Source of the DNA: JBOHBN01 sp050698355
Lineage (GTDB): Bacteria; Actinomycetota; Actinomycetes; Streptosporangiales; WHST01
Direction of reading: 5' to 3'
NCBI GenBank assembly: GCA_050698355.1
Contig: JBOHBN010000328.1
Coordinates: 1-62,381, forward strand
DNA length: 62,381 nucleotides
The translations under genes were made by a program, and so were the position numbers. This document shows, one piece after another, positions 55,135 to 62,381 of this stretch. Positions within the stretch are counted from its first letter, which is position 1. Each line of letters begins with the position of its first letter. Under the pieces are notes generated by a model. The model made no database searches. It saw only the letters and a program-made list of their open reading frames with translations, and was not told the DNA's origin.

Positions 55135-55395
55135 ATGGCCAACCAGGACTGGCGCCAGCAGGGCAAGCAGCTCGCCGACGCCCTCCGCGAGGGGTTCGAC
55201 GACATCCGCGGAGATATCACCGAGCAGACGGCCAGGCACGAAGACACCATCAAGGACAAGATCGACAGGGCCGCCGGCTACATCGACGGTAAGACCGACA
55301 GCAAGTACGCCGACAGGCTGGACAAGGCGCGCGAGCGCCTCACCGAGCGGGTCGAGCGCATCGCCGACGAAGGCCGGGGGCGAGACGGCGAGTGA
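55135..55395 (+). CDS. Rv0909/MT0933-type antitoxin-like protein
   Basis: An 86-residue charged, helical protein. The repeated pattern DKIDRAAGYIDGKTDSKYAD then RLDKARERLTERVERIADEG resembles the MT0933 antitoxin family (alternating Lys/Asp helices with a DGKT turn). In mycobacteria such a protein pairs with a SRPBCC-type toxin (Rv0910), but no toxin gene is adjacent here, so it is either an orphan or has another role. ATG 55135 has GGAGAGACGACG just upstream. Confidence 0.65.
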   Translation: MANQDWRQQGKQLADALREGFDDIRGDITEQTARHEDTIKDKIDRAAGYIDGKTDSKYADRLDKARERLTERVERIADEGRGRDGE

Positions 55396-55399
55396 GCTT

Positions 55400-55458
55400 G
55401 TTGCGGTTGCCCGTGGGTTGCGGTTGCGTGGGTCACTGTTACGTGGGTCACCGTTACG
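55400..55458. repeat. Two short tandem duplications in an intergenic region
   Basis: GTTGCGGTTGC occurs at 55400-55410 and 55417-55427. The 17-mer CGTGGGTCACYGTTACG occurs at 55427-55443 and 55442-55458. They lie between the antitoxin-like gene and the long hairpin that follows. No reading frame of note is present. Confidence 0.7.
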
Positions 55459-55469
55459 GACGTCTGTGA

Positions 55470-55536
55470 TTCACACGATGAAGCCGTAGGTCTCCAATTC
55501 TCGTGCGGCCGGTCACGCTCGGCTTCATCGTGTGAA
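55470..55536. terminator. Hairpin with perfect 17-bp stem
   Basis: TTCACACGATGAAGCCG (55470-55486) is exactly complementary to 55520-55536, with a 33-nt loop. It lies between convergent genes and probably terminates in both directions. It is unrelated in sequence to subfamilies A and B. The 100 bases from here to the ispH stop hold no gene I can support. Confidence 0.6.
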
Positions 55537-55640
55537 CCGGTTCGCTTCTAGCTGCCGGGTCGTACTCCACACACGGCCCCGGTCGGTGCACCACTCCCCG
55601 GTCCGCAGCCCTGCCAACCCGAAACGTCGGTAGCGGTAGC

Positions 55641-56603
55641 TCAGCTGGCCGTACTTGCTCGGCGCTCGCGGAACTCGCGCGGCAGCGCGAACAGGGTCGA
55701 CTCGTCCGGCGCGTCGACCTCCTGCACGTCGCCGAACCCGCGCGCGGCGAGCCAGTCGAGCACCTCGGTCACCAGCACATCCGGTACCGATGCGCCGCTC
55801 GTGAGGCCGATGGTCGTGACGCCGTCCAGCCACGTCTCGTCCAGCTCGTCCGCGGTGTCGACCAGATGCGCGGCGGCGGCGCCGTCGGCCAGCCCGACCT
55901 CCACCAGCCGCACCGAGTTGGACGAGTTACGCGAGCCCACGACGAGCAGCAAGTCGGACTTCGGGGCGATCTCGTGCACGGCGTTCTGCCGGTTCTGCGT
56001 CGCGTAGCAGATGTCGTCGCTCGGCGGGTTGCGCAGCTCCGGGAAGCGCTCGCGGAGCACCTGCACGGTCTCGTTGGTCTCGTCGACCGACAGCGTGGTC
56101 TGCGACAGCCAGGCGAGCTTGGACGGGTCGCGTACATCGACCGTACGCGCGTGCTCGGGGCCGTCGACGAGCACGACGTCGTCCGGCGCCTCACCGGCGG
56201 TGCCCTCGACCTCCTCGTGGCCGTCGTGTCCGATCAGGAGGATCTGCTGGCCCTCACGGGCGAACCGCTTCGCCTCGCTGTGCACCTTGGTCACCAGCGG
56301 GCAGGTGGCGTCGATGGTGTGCAGCCCCCGTTCGGACGCGCCCTCATGCACACTCGGCGCCACCCCGTGCGCGGAGAACACCACGGTGGCGCCCTCGGGG
56401 ACCTCGCCGACCTCCTCGACGAAGACCGCGCCGCGCTCCTCCAGCGTGCGTACGACGTGCGTGTTGTGCACGATCTGCTTGCGTACGTAGACGGGCGGGC
56501 CGTACTTGTCGAGGGCTCGCTCGACGGTCTGCACGGCGCGGTCGACGCCCGCGCAGTACCCCCGCGGTTTCGCGAGCAGGACCCGGCGGCTGCCTTCGAT
56601 CAT
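55641..56603 (-). CDS. ispH: 4-hydroxy-3-methylbut-2-enyl diphosphate reductase
   Basis: The last enzyme of the MEP isoprenoid pathway, reducing HMBPP to IPP and DMAPP with a [4Fe-4S] cluster. The 320-residue protein has all three cluster cysteines (PRGYCAGVDRAV, IDATCPLVTKVH, DDICYATQNRQ). It also has the His residues in IVHNTHVV and FSAHGVAPSV, the catalytic Glu in HEEVEGTAGE, and SRNSSNSVRLVEV and LTSGASVPDVLV at the substrate site. It is divergent from xseA, as in many actinobacteria. Confidence 0.96.
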   Translation of the reverse strand: MIEGSRRVLLAKPRGYCAGVDRAVQTVERALDKYGPPVYVRKQIVHNTHVVRTLEERGAVFVEEVGEVPEGATVVFSAHGVAPSVHEGASERGLHTIDATCPLVTKVHSEAKRFAREGQQILLIGHDGHEEVEGTAGEAPDDVVLVDGPEHARTVDVRDPSKLAWLSQTTLSVDETNETVQVLRERFPELRNPPSDDICYATQNRQNAVHEIAPKSDLLLVVGSRNSSNSVRLVEVGLADGAAAAHLVDTADELDETWLDGVTTIGLTSGASVPDVLVTEVLDWLAARGFGDVQEVDAPDESTLFALPREFRERRASTAS

Positions 56604-56681
56604 GGCCCCACACTAGCCACACCACCGGGCTGTGGACAGCGCGTGCCGGTGTCGGCACGCCCGCGTACCATCCCATGAACC

Positions 56682-57911
56682 ATGGGTCGCCTCACCACGT
56701 CCGCCGAGCAGCCGGTGCCCGTACGCACCGTCGCGCAGCTCATCGCGCAGTGGGTCGGCCGGCTCGGCCGGGTGTGGGTCGACGGCCAGGTCACCGAGGT
56801 CTCCCGCCGGCCGGGCAACAACACCGTCTTCCTGACGCTGCGCGACCCGGTGGCGCAGGTCTCCGTCCGCGTCACCTGCGCCCGGCAGGTCTTCGACGCC
56901 GTGCAGCCGCCACTCGACGGCGGGGCCAGGGTCGTGGTGCACGCGAAACCGGAGGTGTACGTCGCGCGCGGCCTGCTCTCGCTCTCCGCGATCGAGATCC
57001 GTCCCGTCGGCGTCGGCGAGCTGCTCGCCCGCATCGAGCGGCTGCGCCAGGTGCTCGCGGCCGAGGGGCTGTTCAGCGCTGAGCGCAAGCGCCGCCCGCC
57101 GTTCCTTCCCGGTCTCATCGGCCTGGTCTGCGGGCGCGGGTCGGCAGCGGAGCGCGACGTGCTTCAGAACGCCAAGATCCGGTGGCCCGCGGTGCGCTTC
57201 CGGGTGGAGCAGGTCGCCGTGCAGGGCCCGTACGCCGCGACCGAGGTCACCGCGGCGTTGCAGCGCCTGGATGCCGACGACGAGGTCGAGGTCATCGTTG
57301 TGTCACGCGGCGGCGGGTCGATCGAGGACCTGCTGCCGTTCTCGGACGAGGGCCTGCTCAGGGCGGTCTCGGCGTGCCGTACGCCGGTGGTGAGTGCCGT
57401 GGGCCACGAGCAGGACAGCCCGCTGCTCGACCTGGTCGCCGACGTACGCGCGTCCACGCCGACGGACGCCGCCAAGCGAGTGGTGCCGGAGGTCGGCGAG
57501 GAGGCCGAGCTCGTCCGTCAGCTTCGCGACCGTGGCCGCCGGCACCTCGCCGGGTGGCTGCAACGCGAGACGGCCGGGCTGCAGGCGCTGCGGTCCAGGC
57601 CCGCGCTCGCCGACCCGCTGCGCGAACTCGACGACCGCGAGGAGGCGGTGCTCACCCTGCGCGCCCGCGCCGAACGCTGCCTGGTCAACCGGCTCGACCG
57701 GGCGGCCGACGACCTCGCGCACGTACGCTCCAGGGTGGTCGCGCTCTCCCCCGCCGCCACGCTGCGCCGGGGGTACGCCGTCGTCCAGCGCCCGGACGGT
57801 GGCGTGCTGGCGAGCACATCCGATGTTGCGCCCGGCGACGACATCGCCGTACGCCTCGCCGACGGCAGAGTGCGTGGACATGTCACCGACGTCGAGCAGG
57901 ACGAGAGGTAA
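56682..57911 (+). CDS. xseA: Exodeoxyribonuclease VII large subunit
   Basis: The catalytic and DNA-binding subunit of exonuclease VII, which degrades single-stranded DNA. The 409-residue protein has an N-terminal OB fold (GRVWVDGQVTEVSRRPGNNT), the conserved core GLVCGRGSAAERDVLQNAKI, the nuclease motif VIVVSRGGGSIEDLLPFSDE and SAVGHEQDSPLLDLVADVRA. A C-terminal coiled-coil region follows. ATG 56682 gives the usual N-terminus. xseB follows after two bases. Confidence 0.95.
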   Translation: MGRLTTSAEQPVPVRTVAQLIAQWVGRLGRVWVDGQVTEVSRRPGNNTVFLTLRDPVAQVSVRVTCARQVFDAVQPPLDGGARVVVHAKPEVYVARGLLSLSAIEIRPVGVGELLARIERLRQVLAAEGLFSAERKRRPPFLPGLIGLVCGRGSAAERDVLQNAKIRWPAVRFRVEQVAVQGPYAATEVTAALQRLDADDEVEVIVVSRGGGSIEDLLPFSDEGLLRAVSACRTPVVSAVGHEQDSPLLDLVADVRASTPTDAAKRVVPEVGEEAELVRQLRDRGRRHLAGWLQRETAGLQALRSRPALADPLRELDDREEAVLTLRARAERCLVNRLDRAADDLAHVRSRVVALSPAATLRRGYAVVQRPDGGVLASTSDVAPGDDIAVRLADGRVRGHVTDVEQDER

Positions 57912-57913
57912 CC

Positions 57914-58195
57914 GTGGCAACCGACGAGCGTCCCGCGCTGACCTACGAGCAGGCCCGCGCCGAGCTGTCCGAGGTCGTGCAGAAGTTGGAGGCCGGCGGG
58001 ACGACGCTGGAGGAGTCGCTGCAGCTGTGGGAGCGCGGCGAGGAGCTCGCCCGCACCTGCCAGGACTGGCTGGAGGGCGCCCGCGCGCGACTGCGGCAGG
58101 CGATGGCCGAGCGTACCGACGCCGAGCCCGGGACCGACGAGCAACCCGCCGACAACGGCGGCGGCAATGGCGGCGAGGGCGCTCCCCCGTTCTAA
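57914..58195 (+). CDS. xseB: Exodeoxyribonuclease VII small subunit
   Basis: The 93-residue partner of XseA. Family features are LTYEQARAELSEVVQKLEAG and TTLEESLQLWERGEELARTC; the acidic, glycine-rich tail is not conserved. GTG 57914 lies two bases after the xseA stop with AGAGG upstream. Repeat A4 follows seven bases after its stop. Confidence 0.93.
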   Translation: MATDERPALTYEQARAELSEVVQKLEAGGTTLEESLQLWERGEELARTCQDWLEGARARLRQAMAERTDAEPGTDEQPADNGGGNGGEGAPPF

Positions 58196-58202
58196 CCTGT
58201 AC

Positions 58203-58258
58203 CGCAAGTTGTCAGTCCCTGGTCGAGCCATAGGTCGATGACGCACTGACAAACTGCG
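58203..58258. repeat. Subfamily A palindrome, copy A4
   Basis: A 56-bp imperfect palindrome with core arm TTGTCAGTCC and centre GAGCCATAGGTC, colinear with A1 over its full length. It lies just after xseB and before the next gene on the same strand. Outer pairs differ from A1 in a compensatory way (C-G for T-A, A-T for G-C). Confidence 0.78.
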
Positions 58259-58270
58259 AGGGAGGCGGCT

Positions 58271-58813
58271 ATGGCTGTGCGGATGGTGGCGTTGCTGCGC
58301 GGCATCAACGTCGGGCGCAACAAGCAGATCGCGATGGCCGACCTGCGTGCCGTACTGACCGCACTGGGGTACGCCGACGTCGAGACGCACCTGCGCAGCG
58401 GCAACGCGGCCTTCACCGCCGACCCTGGCGCCGCCCGCACCGCTGCCGCTGACATCGAGCGCGCGGTGGCCGGCAAGCTCGGCATGCGCTCCAGCGTGAT
58501 CGTGCGTACGGGCACGGAACTGGACGCCGTCCTGACGAATGCGCCGATGCTCGACCTGATGACCGACCCGGCCCGGTACCTGGTCGGGTTCCTCGCCGAC
58601 GACCCCGCGCCCGACGCGGCCGACGCGATCGCAGCCATCGACGTTGATCCCGACCGGATCCGGCTGGTCCGCAGCGAGGTCTACCTGTGGTGCCCCGCAG
58701 GCATCGCCGCCTCGCCGCTGAACAAGACCGGCTGGGAGCGAGCGCTCGGCGTGGACGTGACGACGCGCAACTGGCGGACGGTCGAGAAGCTCACCGCTAT
58801 GGCAAGGCGATAA
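58271..58813 (+). CDS. DUF1697 family protein
   Basis: A 180-residue protein of the DUF1697 family. Recognised by VALLRGINVGRNKQIAMADL near the N-terminus, YADVETHLRSGNAAF, and the C-terminal SPLNKTGWERALGVDVTTRN followed by WRTVEKL. The family fold is known but its function is not. ATG 58271 follows GGGAGGCGG. It stands alone between repeat A4 and the mod operon. Confidence 0.9.
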   Translation: MAVRMVALLRGINVGRNKQIAMADLRAVLTALGYADVETHLRSGNAAFTADPGAARTAAADIERAVAGKLGMRSSVIVRTGTELDAVLTNAPMLDLMTDPARYLVGFLADDPAPDAADAIAAIDVDPDRIRLVRSEVYLWCPAGIAASPLNKTGWERALGVDVTTRNWRTVEKLTAMARR

Positions 58814-58855
58814 TACTCGCAGCTGCCAGTCGTTCTGGACTGTACGCCTCGCACA

Positions 58856-58885
58856 TGCCCACAATAGGCCCGCTAGTGTTGGGCA
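58856..58885. promoter_or_regulatory. Candidate operator of the molybdate operon
   Basis: The dyad TGCCCACA (58856-58863) and TGTTGGGCA (58877-58885) abuts the ATG of the HTH-TOBE gene. GCACATGCC also occurs directly repeated at 58851 and 58883. A -10-like TAGTGT lies at 58874-58879, seven bases before the ATG, so a leaderless, autorepressed promoter is plausible. Confidence 0.4.
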
Positions 58886-58886
58886 C

Positions 58887-59282
58887 ATGCCGGACTACCA
58901 GATGGGCCGCGCCGCCAGCCTGCTCGGCGTGAGCACCGACACGCTTCGGCGCTGGGTCGACGCGGGGAGGCTCCCGAGCACCAGGGACGCGTCCGGGCGG
59001 CGGGCCGTGGCGGGCGAGGATCTCGCCGCGTTCGCCAGGCAGCTCGCGGAGTCCGGCGAGCACCCGACGGCACTGCCCCGTACGTCCAACCGCAACGCGT
59101 TCCCCGGCCTGGTCACCCGCGTGGTGCGCGGCGACGTCACCTGCCAGGTCGAGCTGCAGGCCGGCGCGCACCGGGTGGTGGCGCTGCTCACCTCCGAGGC
59201 GGTCGACGAGCTCGGTCTCGCCCCCGGCGTGGAGGCGGTCGCCTGCGTGAAGGCCACCAACGTCACCGTGGAGACGCCATGA
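58887..59282 (+). CDS. HTH-TOBE molybdate-responsive regulator
   Basis: A 131-residue protein with two parts. A MerR/excisionase-like helix-turn-helix comes first (QMGRAASLLGVSTDTLRRWV then DAGRLPSTRDASGRR). A TOBE/Mop-type molybdate-binding domain follows (RNAFPGLVTRVVRGDVTCQV, then GLAPGVEAVACVKATNVTVE). It overlaps modA by four bases and heads the operon, so it probably senses molybdate and controls modABC, playing the role that ModE has in other bacteria. Confidence 0.88.
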   Translation: MPDYQMGRAASLLGVSTDTLRRWVDAGRLPSTRDASGRRAVAGEDLAAFARQLAESGEHPTALPRTSNRNAFPGLVTRVVRGDVTCQVELQAGAHRVVALLTSEAVDELGLAPGVEAVACVKATNVTVETP

Positions 59283-60046
59283 AACGCCTGCTGATCGCCG
59301 CATTCCTGCTCCCGGCCCTGGCGCTCGCCGGCTGCGGTTCCGGCTCCGACCAGGGCGGCGGCAAGCACACAACCCTCACCGTGCTCGCCGCAGCATCGCT
59401 CACCGACGCGTTCAAGGAGGCGAAGTGCGCGTACCAGAAGGACCATCCCGGTACGACGGTGCGCTTCTCCTTCGCCGGGTCGCAGACGCTTGCCGCCCAG
59501 GTTCGCGAGGGATCCCCGGCCGACGTCATCGCGACCGCCGACCGAAAGACGATGCGCGGCATCGGCAAGTACGTGCGCCACCCCAAGCCGTTCGCGACGA
59601 ACCGGCTCGCGATCGCCGTACGCAAGGGCAACCCCAAGCACATCGAGACCCTGTCCGACCTGTCCCGAAAGGATCTCAAGGTCATACTGGCCGGGCCCAG
59701 CGTGCCCGCGGGCAACTACGCCCGCGAGATCCTCGACCGTGCGCACGTCACCGTGCACCCCAAGAGCGAGCCCACCGACGTGCGGCAGGTCCTGACGCTG
59801 GTACGCCTCGGCGAGGCCGACGCCGGCATGGTGTACGCAACCGACATCGCCGATGCCGGCGGGCCGAAGGTCCAGGCCGTCGCCATACCGGCCAAGCAGA
59901 ACCTGATCGCTACGTACCCCGCCGCGGCGATCAAGGACAGCGACCACCCTGACGCCGCGAAGGCGTTCACGCGCTGGCTGCACACGCCGCAGGCGCTGCA
60001 CATCCTGAAGAAGCACGGGTTCGACGCTCCCCCAGGCAATGGCTGA
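59279..60046 (+). CDS. modA: Molybdate ABC transporter substrate-binding lipoprotein
   Basis: The 255-residue extracellular molybdate-binding protein. The signal ends in lipobox LAGC, followed by LTVLAAASLTDAFKEAKCAY. VRFSFAGSQTLAAQVREGSP (oxyanion-binding Ser), VIATADRKTM, LAGPSVPAGNYAREILDRA and LGEADAGMVYATDI are the usual ligand contacts. It overlaps modB by eight bases. Confidence 0.95.
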   Translation: MKRLLIAAFLLPALALAGCGSGSDQGGGKHTTLTVLAAASLTDAFKEAKCAYQKDHPGTTVRFSFAGSQTLAAQVREGSPADVIATADRKTMRGIGKYVRHPKPFATNRLAIAVRKGNPKHIETLSDLSRKDLKVILAGPSVPAGNYAREILDRAHVTVHPKSEPTDVRQVLTLVRLGEADAGMVYATDIADAGGPKVQAVAIPAKQNLIATYPAAAIKDSDHPDAAKAFTRWLHTPQALHILKKHGFDAPPGNG

Positions 60047-60854
60047 CCCGACCACGCGCGCCCCCGTACCGGTCCGCTCGCGCCCACCGCTGCTGCTCGC
60101 GATCCCGGCGTGTGGCGCCATGCTCTTCGTCCTGCTGCCGCTGGCCGGCCTGCTCGTACGCACGCCGTGGTCCTCGCTCGCGGCGAGGATCTCGAGCCAC
60201 ACCGTGTTGCAGGCGCTGTGGCTGTCGCTCGAGTGCTCGTTCGGCGCTCTCGCGCTGAGCCTGGTGCTCGGCGTGCCGCTCGCCTGGCTGCTCGCCCGCG
60301 CGGAGTTCCCCGGCAAGCCGGTCGTACGAGCACTCGTCACGCTTCCGCTCGTGCTGCCGCCGGTCGCAGGCGGGGTCGCGCTGCTGCTCGCATTCGGCCG
60401 CCGCGGCATCGCCGGCGGCGTCCTCGACGCGGTCGGTGTCTCGCTCCCGTTCACCACGGCCGGTGCGGTGCTCGCCGAGGCGTTCGTCGCGCTGCCGTTC
60501 CTCGTGCTCAGCGTCGAGGGCGCGCTCTCCGGCCTCGACCAGGTGCATGAGGAGGTCGCGGCGACGCTCGGCGCGAAGCCGGTACGGGTGTTCCGTACGG
60601 TCACCCTGCCCCTGGTCGGTCCCGCTCTGGCGTCCGGCGCCGCGCTCGCCTGGGCGCGTGCGCTCGGCGAGTTCGGCGCGACCATCACGTTCGCCGGCAA
60701 CCTGCCCGGCAGCACCCAGACGCTGCCGCTGGCCGTGTACGTCACGCTGCAGGACGACCCGGACGCCGCGATCGCCTTGAGCCTGCTGCTCCTCGCGGTC
60801 TCGCTCGCGGTGCTGGTGCTGCTGCGCAGCCGCTGGCTCGGGGCACTGCGATGA
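60039..60854 (+). CDS. modB: Molybdate ABC transporter permease
   Basis: The 271-residue membrane subunit with about six helices. The first is LLLAIPACGAMLFVLLPLAG. The EAA loop contacting ModC reads EEVAATLGAKPVRVFRTVTL. FVALPFLVLSVEGAL and RALGEFGATITFAGNLPG are characteristic of ModB/CysT-type permeases. It overlaps modC by four bases. Confidence 0.94.
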   Translation: MADPTTRAPVPVRSRPPLLLAIPACGAMLFVLLPLAGLLVRTPWSSLAARISSHTVLQALWLSLECSFGALALSLVLGVPLAWLLARAEFPGKPVVRALVTLPLVLPPVAGGVALLLAFGRRGIAGGVLDAVGVSLPFTTAGAVLAEAFVALPFLVLSVEGALSGLDQVHEEVAATLGAKPVRVFRTVTLPLVGPALASGAALAWARALGEFGATITFAGNLPGSTQTLPLAVYVTLQDDPDAAIALSLLLLAVSLAVLVLLRSRWLGALR

Positions 60855-61891
60855 CCAGCCCGTACCTGAACGCGGAGGTACGCGCAGGCCCCGTCGACCT
60901 CGCCGTCACCGCCGCCGCGGGCGAGACCGTCGCCGTGCTCGGCCCGAACGGCGCCGGCAAGACGACGCTGCTGCGGGCGCTCGCGGGGCTCGTCCACCTC
61001 GAGACCGGCCAGGTGCGGCTCGATGGCAGGGACATCACAGGGCTGCCGGCGCACGCCCGGCGGGTCGGTCTCGTACCGCAGGGGCACGCGTTGCTGCCGC
61101 ACCTGTCGGTCCGCGCGAACGTCGCGTACGGGCTGCACGCCCGCGGCATGCACCGCCGCGAGGCACGGCGACGCGCGGACGACTGGCTGGACCGGCTCGA
61201 CATCGCCGCGTTCGCGCACCGCCGGCCCCGCACGCTCTCCGGCGGGCAGGCGCAGCGCGTCGCGCTGGCCAGGGCACTGGTGACCGAACCGCGCCTGCTG
61301 CTGCTCGACGAGCCTCTCGCCGCGGTCGACGCGGCCGCCGCCGTCGACGTGCGCCGCTCGCTGCGCGAGCACCTCGCCGCGTACGAGGGCGCCTGCCTGC
61401 TCGTCACCCACGACCCGGTCGAGGCGGTGACGCTGGCCGGGCGGCTGCTCGTGCTCGACGACGGCAGGCTGGTGCAGGACGGCACGCCCGAGGACGTCCT
61501 GCGCGCACCGCGCTCGTCCTGGGTCGCGCGGATGCTGGGCATGAACGCGTACACCGGCACCGTCACCGGTGACGGTGTCTTACGCCTTGTCACCGGCGGT
61601 GCCCTCGTGGCGTCCGACCTGCCCCCGACCGGATCGCAGATCCTCGCCACGGTGCCGCCCGATGCCGTGGCGCTCTACGTGCAGCGACCGGACGGCAGCC
61701 CGCGTAACACCTGGCGCGGCACCGTCGGCGAGGTGTCGGGAGTGGGCGGCCGCGTAAGGGTGCAGGTGACCGGGGAGCCGGACGTGGTCGCAGAGGTGAC
61801 GCCCTCGGCTGCCGCCGGGCTCGGCCTCGCGCCCGGCGTCCCGGTATGGGCGAGCGTCAAGGCGACCGAGATACGCATCACGACGCTGTAG
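60851..61891 (+). CDS. modC: Molybdate ABC transporter ATP-binding protein
   Basis: The 346-residue ATPase of the importer. Walker A is LGPNGAGKTTLLRAL, the signature is LSGGQAQRVALARAL, Walker B is LLLLDEPLAAVD and the switch histidine is in LLVTHDPVEAV. The C-terminal 100 residues include a Mop/TOBE domain (VGEVSGVGGRVRVQVTG) that may bind molybdate and inhibit transport. It is the last gene of the operon. Molybdenum uptake fits the molybdenum hydroxylase encoded at 14-19 kb. Confidence 0.95.
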   Translation: MTSPYLNAEVRAGPVDLAVTAAAGETVAVLGPNGAGKTTLLRALAGLVHLETGQVRLDGRDITGLPAHARRVGLVPQGHALLPHLSVRANVAYGLHARGMHRREARRRADDWLDRLDIAAFAHRRPRTLSGGQAQRVALARALVTEPRLLLLDEPLAAVDAAAAVDVRRSLREHLAAYEGACLLVTHDPVEAVTLAGRLLVLDDGRLVQDGTPEDVLRAPRSSWVARMLGMNAYTGTVTGDGVLRLVTGGALVASDLPPTGSQILATVPPDAVALYVQRPDGSPRNTWRGTVGEVSGVGGRVRVQVTGEPDVVAEVTPSAAAGLGLAPGVPVWASVKATEIRITTL

Positions 61892-61936
61892 CGTGTACTG
61901 CGGCGTTACAGGCGACGCCGAGAGCGGGGAAGGGTG

Positions 61937-62381
61937 ATGGCGATGGTGGAATCCGGGTCCCCGACCCCCGGCCCCGACACTGCGCCAGAGGCGCCGGACC
62001 GCAACCTCGCGATGGAGCTCGTCCGGGTGACCGAGGCGGCGGCGATGGCCGCGGGACGCTGGGTCGGGCGTGGCGACAAGAACGGTGCCGACGAGGTCGC
62101 CGTCAACGCGATGCGGCAGCTGATCGGCACGGTCTCGATGCGCGGCGTCGTCGTCATCGGCGAGGGCGAGAAGGACAAGGCGCCGATGCTCTTCAACGGC
62201 GAGGAGGTCGGCGACGGCACCGGTCCCGAGTGCGACGTCGCAGTGGACCCGATCGACGGCACCACGCTGACCGCCAAGGGGATGACCAACGCGATCTCGG
62301 TGATGGCGGTCGCGCCGCGCGGGTCGATGTACGACCCGTCGGCGGTGTTCTACATGGACAAGCTGGCCACCGGTCCGGCCG
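61937..62381 (+). CDS. glpX: Class II fructose-1,6-bisphosphatase (3' end outside window)
   Basis: The N-terminal 148 residues of a GlpX-type gluconeogenic phosphatase. Family marks are RNLAMELVRVTEAAAMAAGR, the GDKNGADEVAVNAMR segment, VVIGEGEKDKAPML with metal-binding Glu, and AVDPIDGTTLTAKG with the metal-binding aspartates. ATG 61937 follows GGGAAGGG; a proline-rich extension of about 15 residues precedes the conserved part. The gene is open at the window edge. It is the usual single class II enzyme of actinobacteria. Confidence 0.93.
   Translation, partial: MAMVESGSPTPGPDTAPEAPDRNLAMELVRVTEAAAMAAGRWVGRGDKNGADEVAVNAMRQLIGTVSMRGVVVIGEGEKDKAPMLFNGEEVGDGTGPECDVAVDPIDGTTLTAKGMTNAISVMAVAPRGSMYDPSAVFYMDKLATGPA

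Noticed and set aside
55630..55660. GGTAGCTCAGCTGG, resembling a tRNA D-arm
   Set aside because: No acceptor, anticodon or T-arm partner sequence follows; the stretch is the ispH 3' end.

Overview
The window is about 62 kb of very GC-rich DNA with dense, tightly packed genes. GTG starts are common, and neighbouring genes often overlap by four bases (ATGA or GTGA). The gene types point to an actinobacterium (class Actinomycetes): a Mycobacterium/Streptomyces Sdh1-like succinate dehydrogenase, a PucR regulator, SCO6745-like, DUF6542-like and MT0933-like antitoxin proteins, glpX, and ispH next to xseAB. No rRNA, tRNA or CRISPR array was found.

Layout. 1-3.2 kb: the end of a succinate dehydrogenase operon (sdhA partial, sdhB), a pterin dehydratase and a Nudix hydrolase. 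3.2-5.5 kb: an orphan peptide-type binding lipoprotein and a nitroreductase. 5.6-12.9 kb: a galactoside/galactonate locus with a cellulase-like hydrolase and a sugar ABC importer on one strand, divergent from SDR, a DgoR-like GntR regulator and dgoD. 13-14.1 kb: an unknown lipoprotein. 14.1-30.1 kb: the main purine catabolism block. It holds a three-subunit molybdenum hydroxylase with an embedded 8-oxoguanine deaminase, PucR, uraH, uraD, uricase, a purine permease fused to a second decarboxylase domain, dodecin, and then a TetR-led operon hyi-glxR-allantoicase. 30.2-34.7 kb: two abutting convergent DMT transporters, then a decaying stretch with a broken glycosyltransferase and a broken MFS transporter. 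34.7-43.8 kb: more purine functions (NCS1 permease, two amidohydrolases, an adenosine deaminase-family protein, a CitE-like protein next to allantoinase, a BMP/PnrA-type lipoprotein) and mtnA. 43.8-47.4 kb: mixed accessory genes and a VapC/Phd toxin-antitoxin pair. 47.5-51.0 kb: a degraded integrative element inserted in the 3' end of ychF, flanked by 33-bp perfect direct repeats. 51.0-58.8 kb: ychF, rmuC, DUF6542, AraC/VOC pair, antitoxin-like gene, ispH, xseAB, DUF1697. 58.9-61.9 kb: a molybdate transport operon with its own HTH-TOBE regulator. 61.9 kb to the end: glpX, cut by the window edge.

How the parts fit. The purine genes form an almost complete route from adenosine/xanthine/8-oxoguanine through urate, allantoin and allantoate to glyoxylate, and from tartronate semialdehyde to glycerate. 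Glyoxylate carboligase and ureidoglycolate lyase are not in the window. The Mod transporter would supply molybdenum to the xanthine dehydrogenase-type enzyme.

The most unusual signal is not a gene. At least eight intergenic palindromes fall into two colinear subfamilies: a 44-bp core with TTGTCAGTGC arms and a 52-bp form with GTGATCATGA arms. Both are centred on a GCTATAGC-like core, carry compensatory base changes in their stems, and lie at gene 3' ends. Most other convergent junctions carry a palindrome of unrelated sequence.
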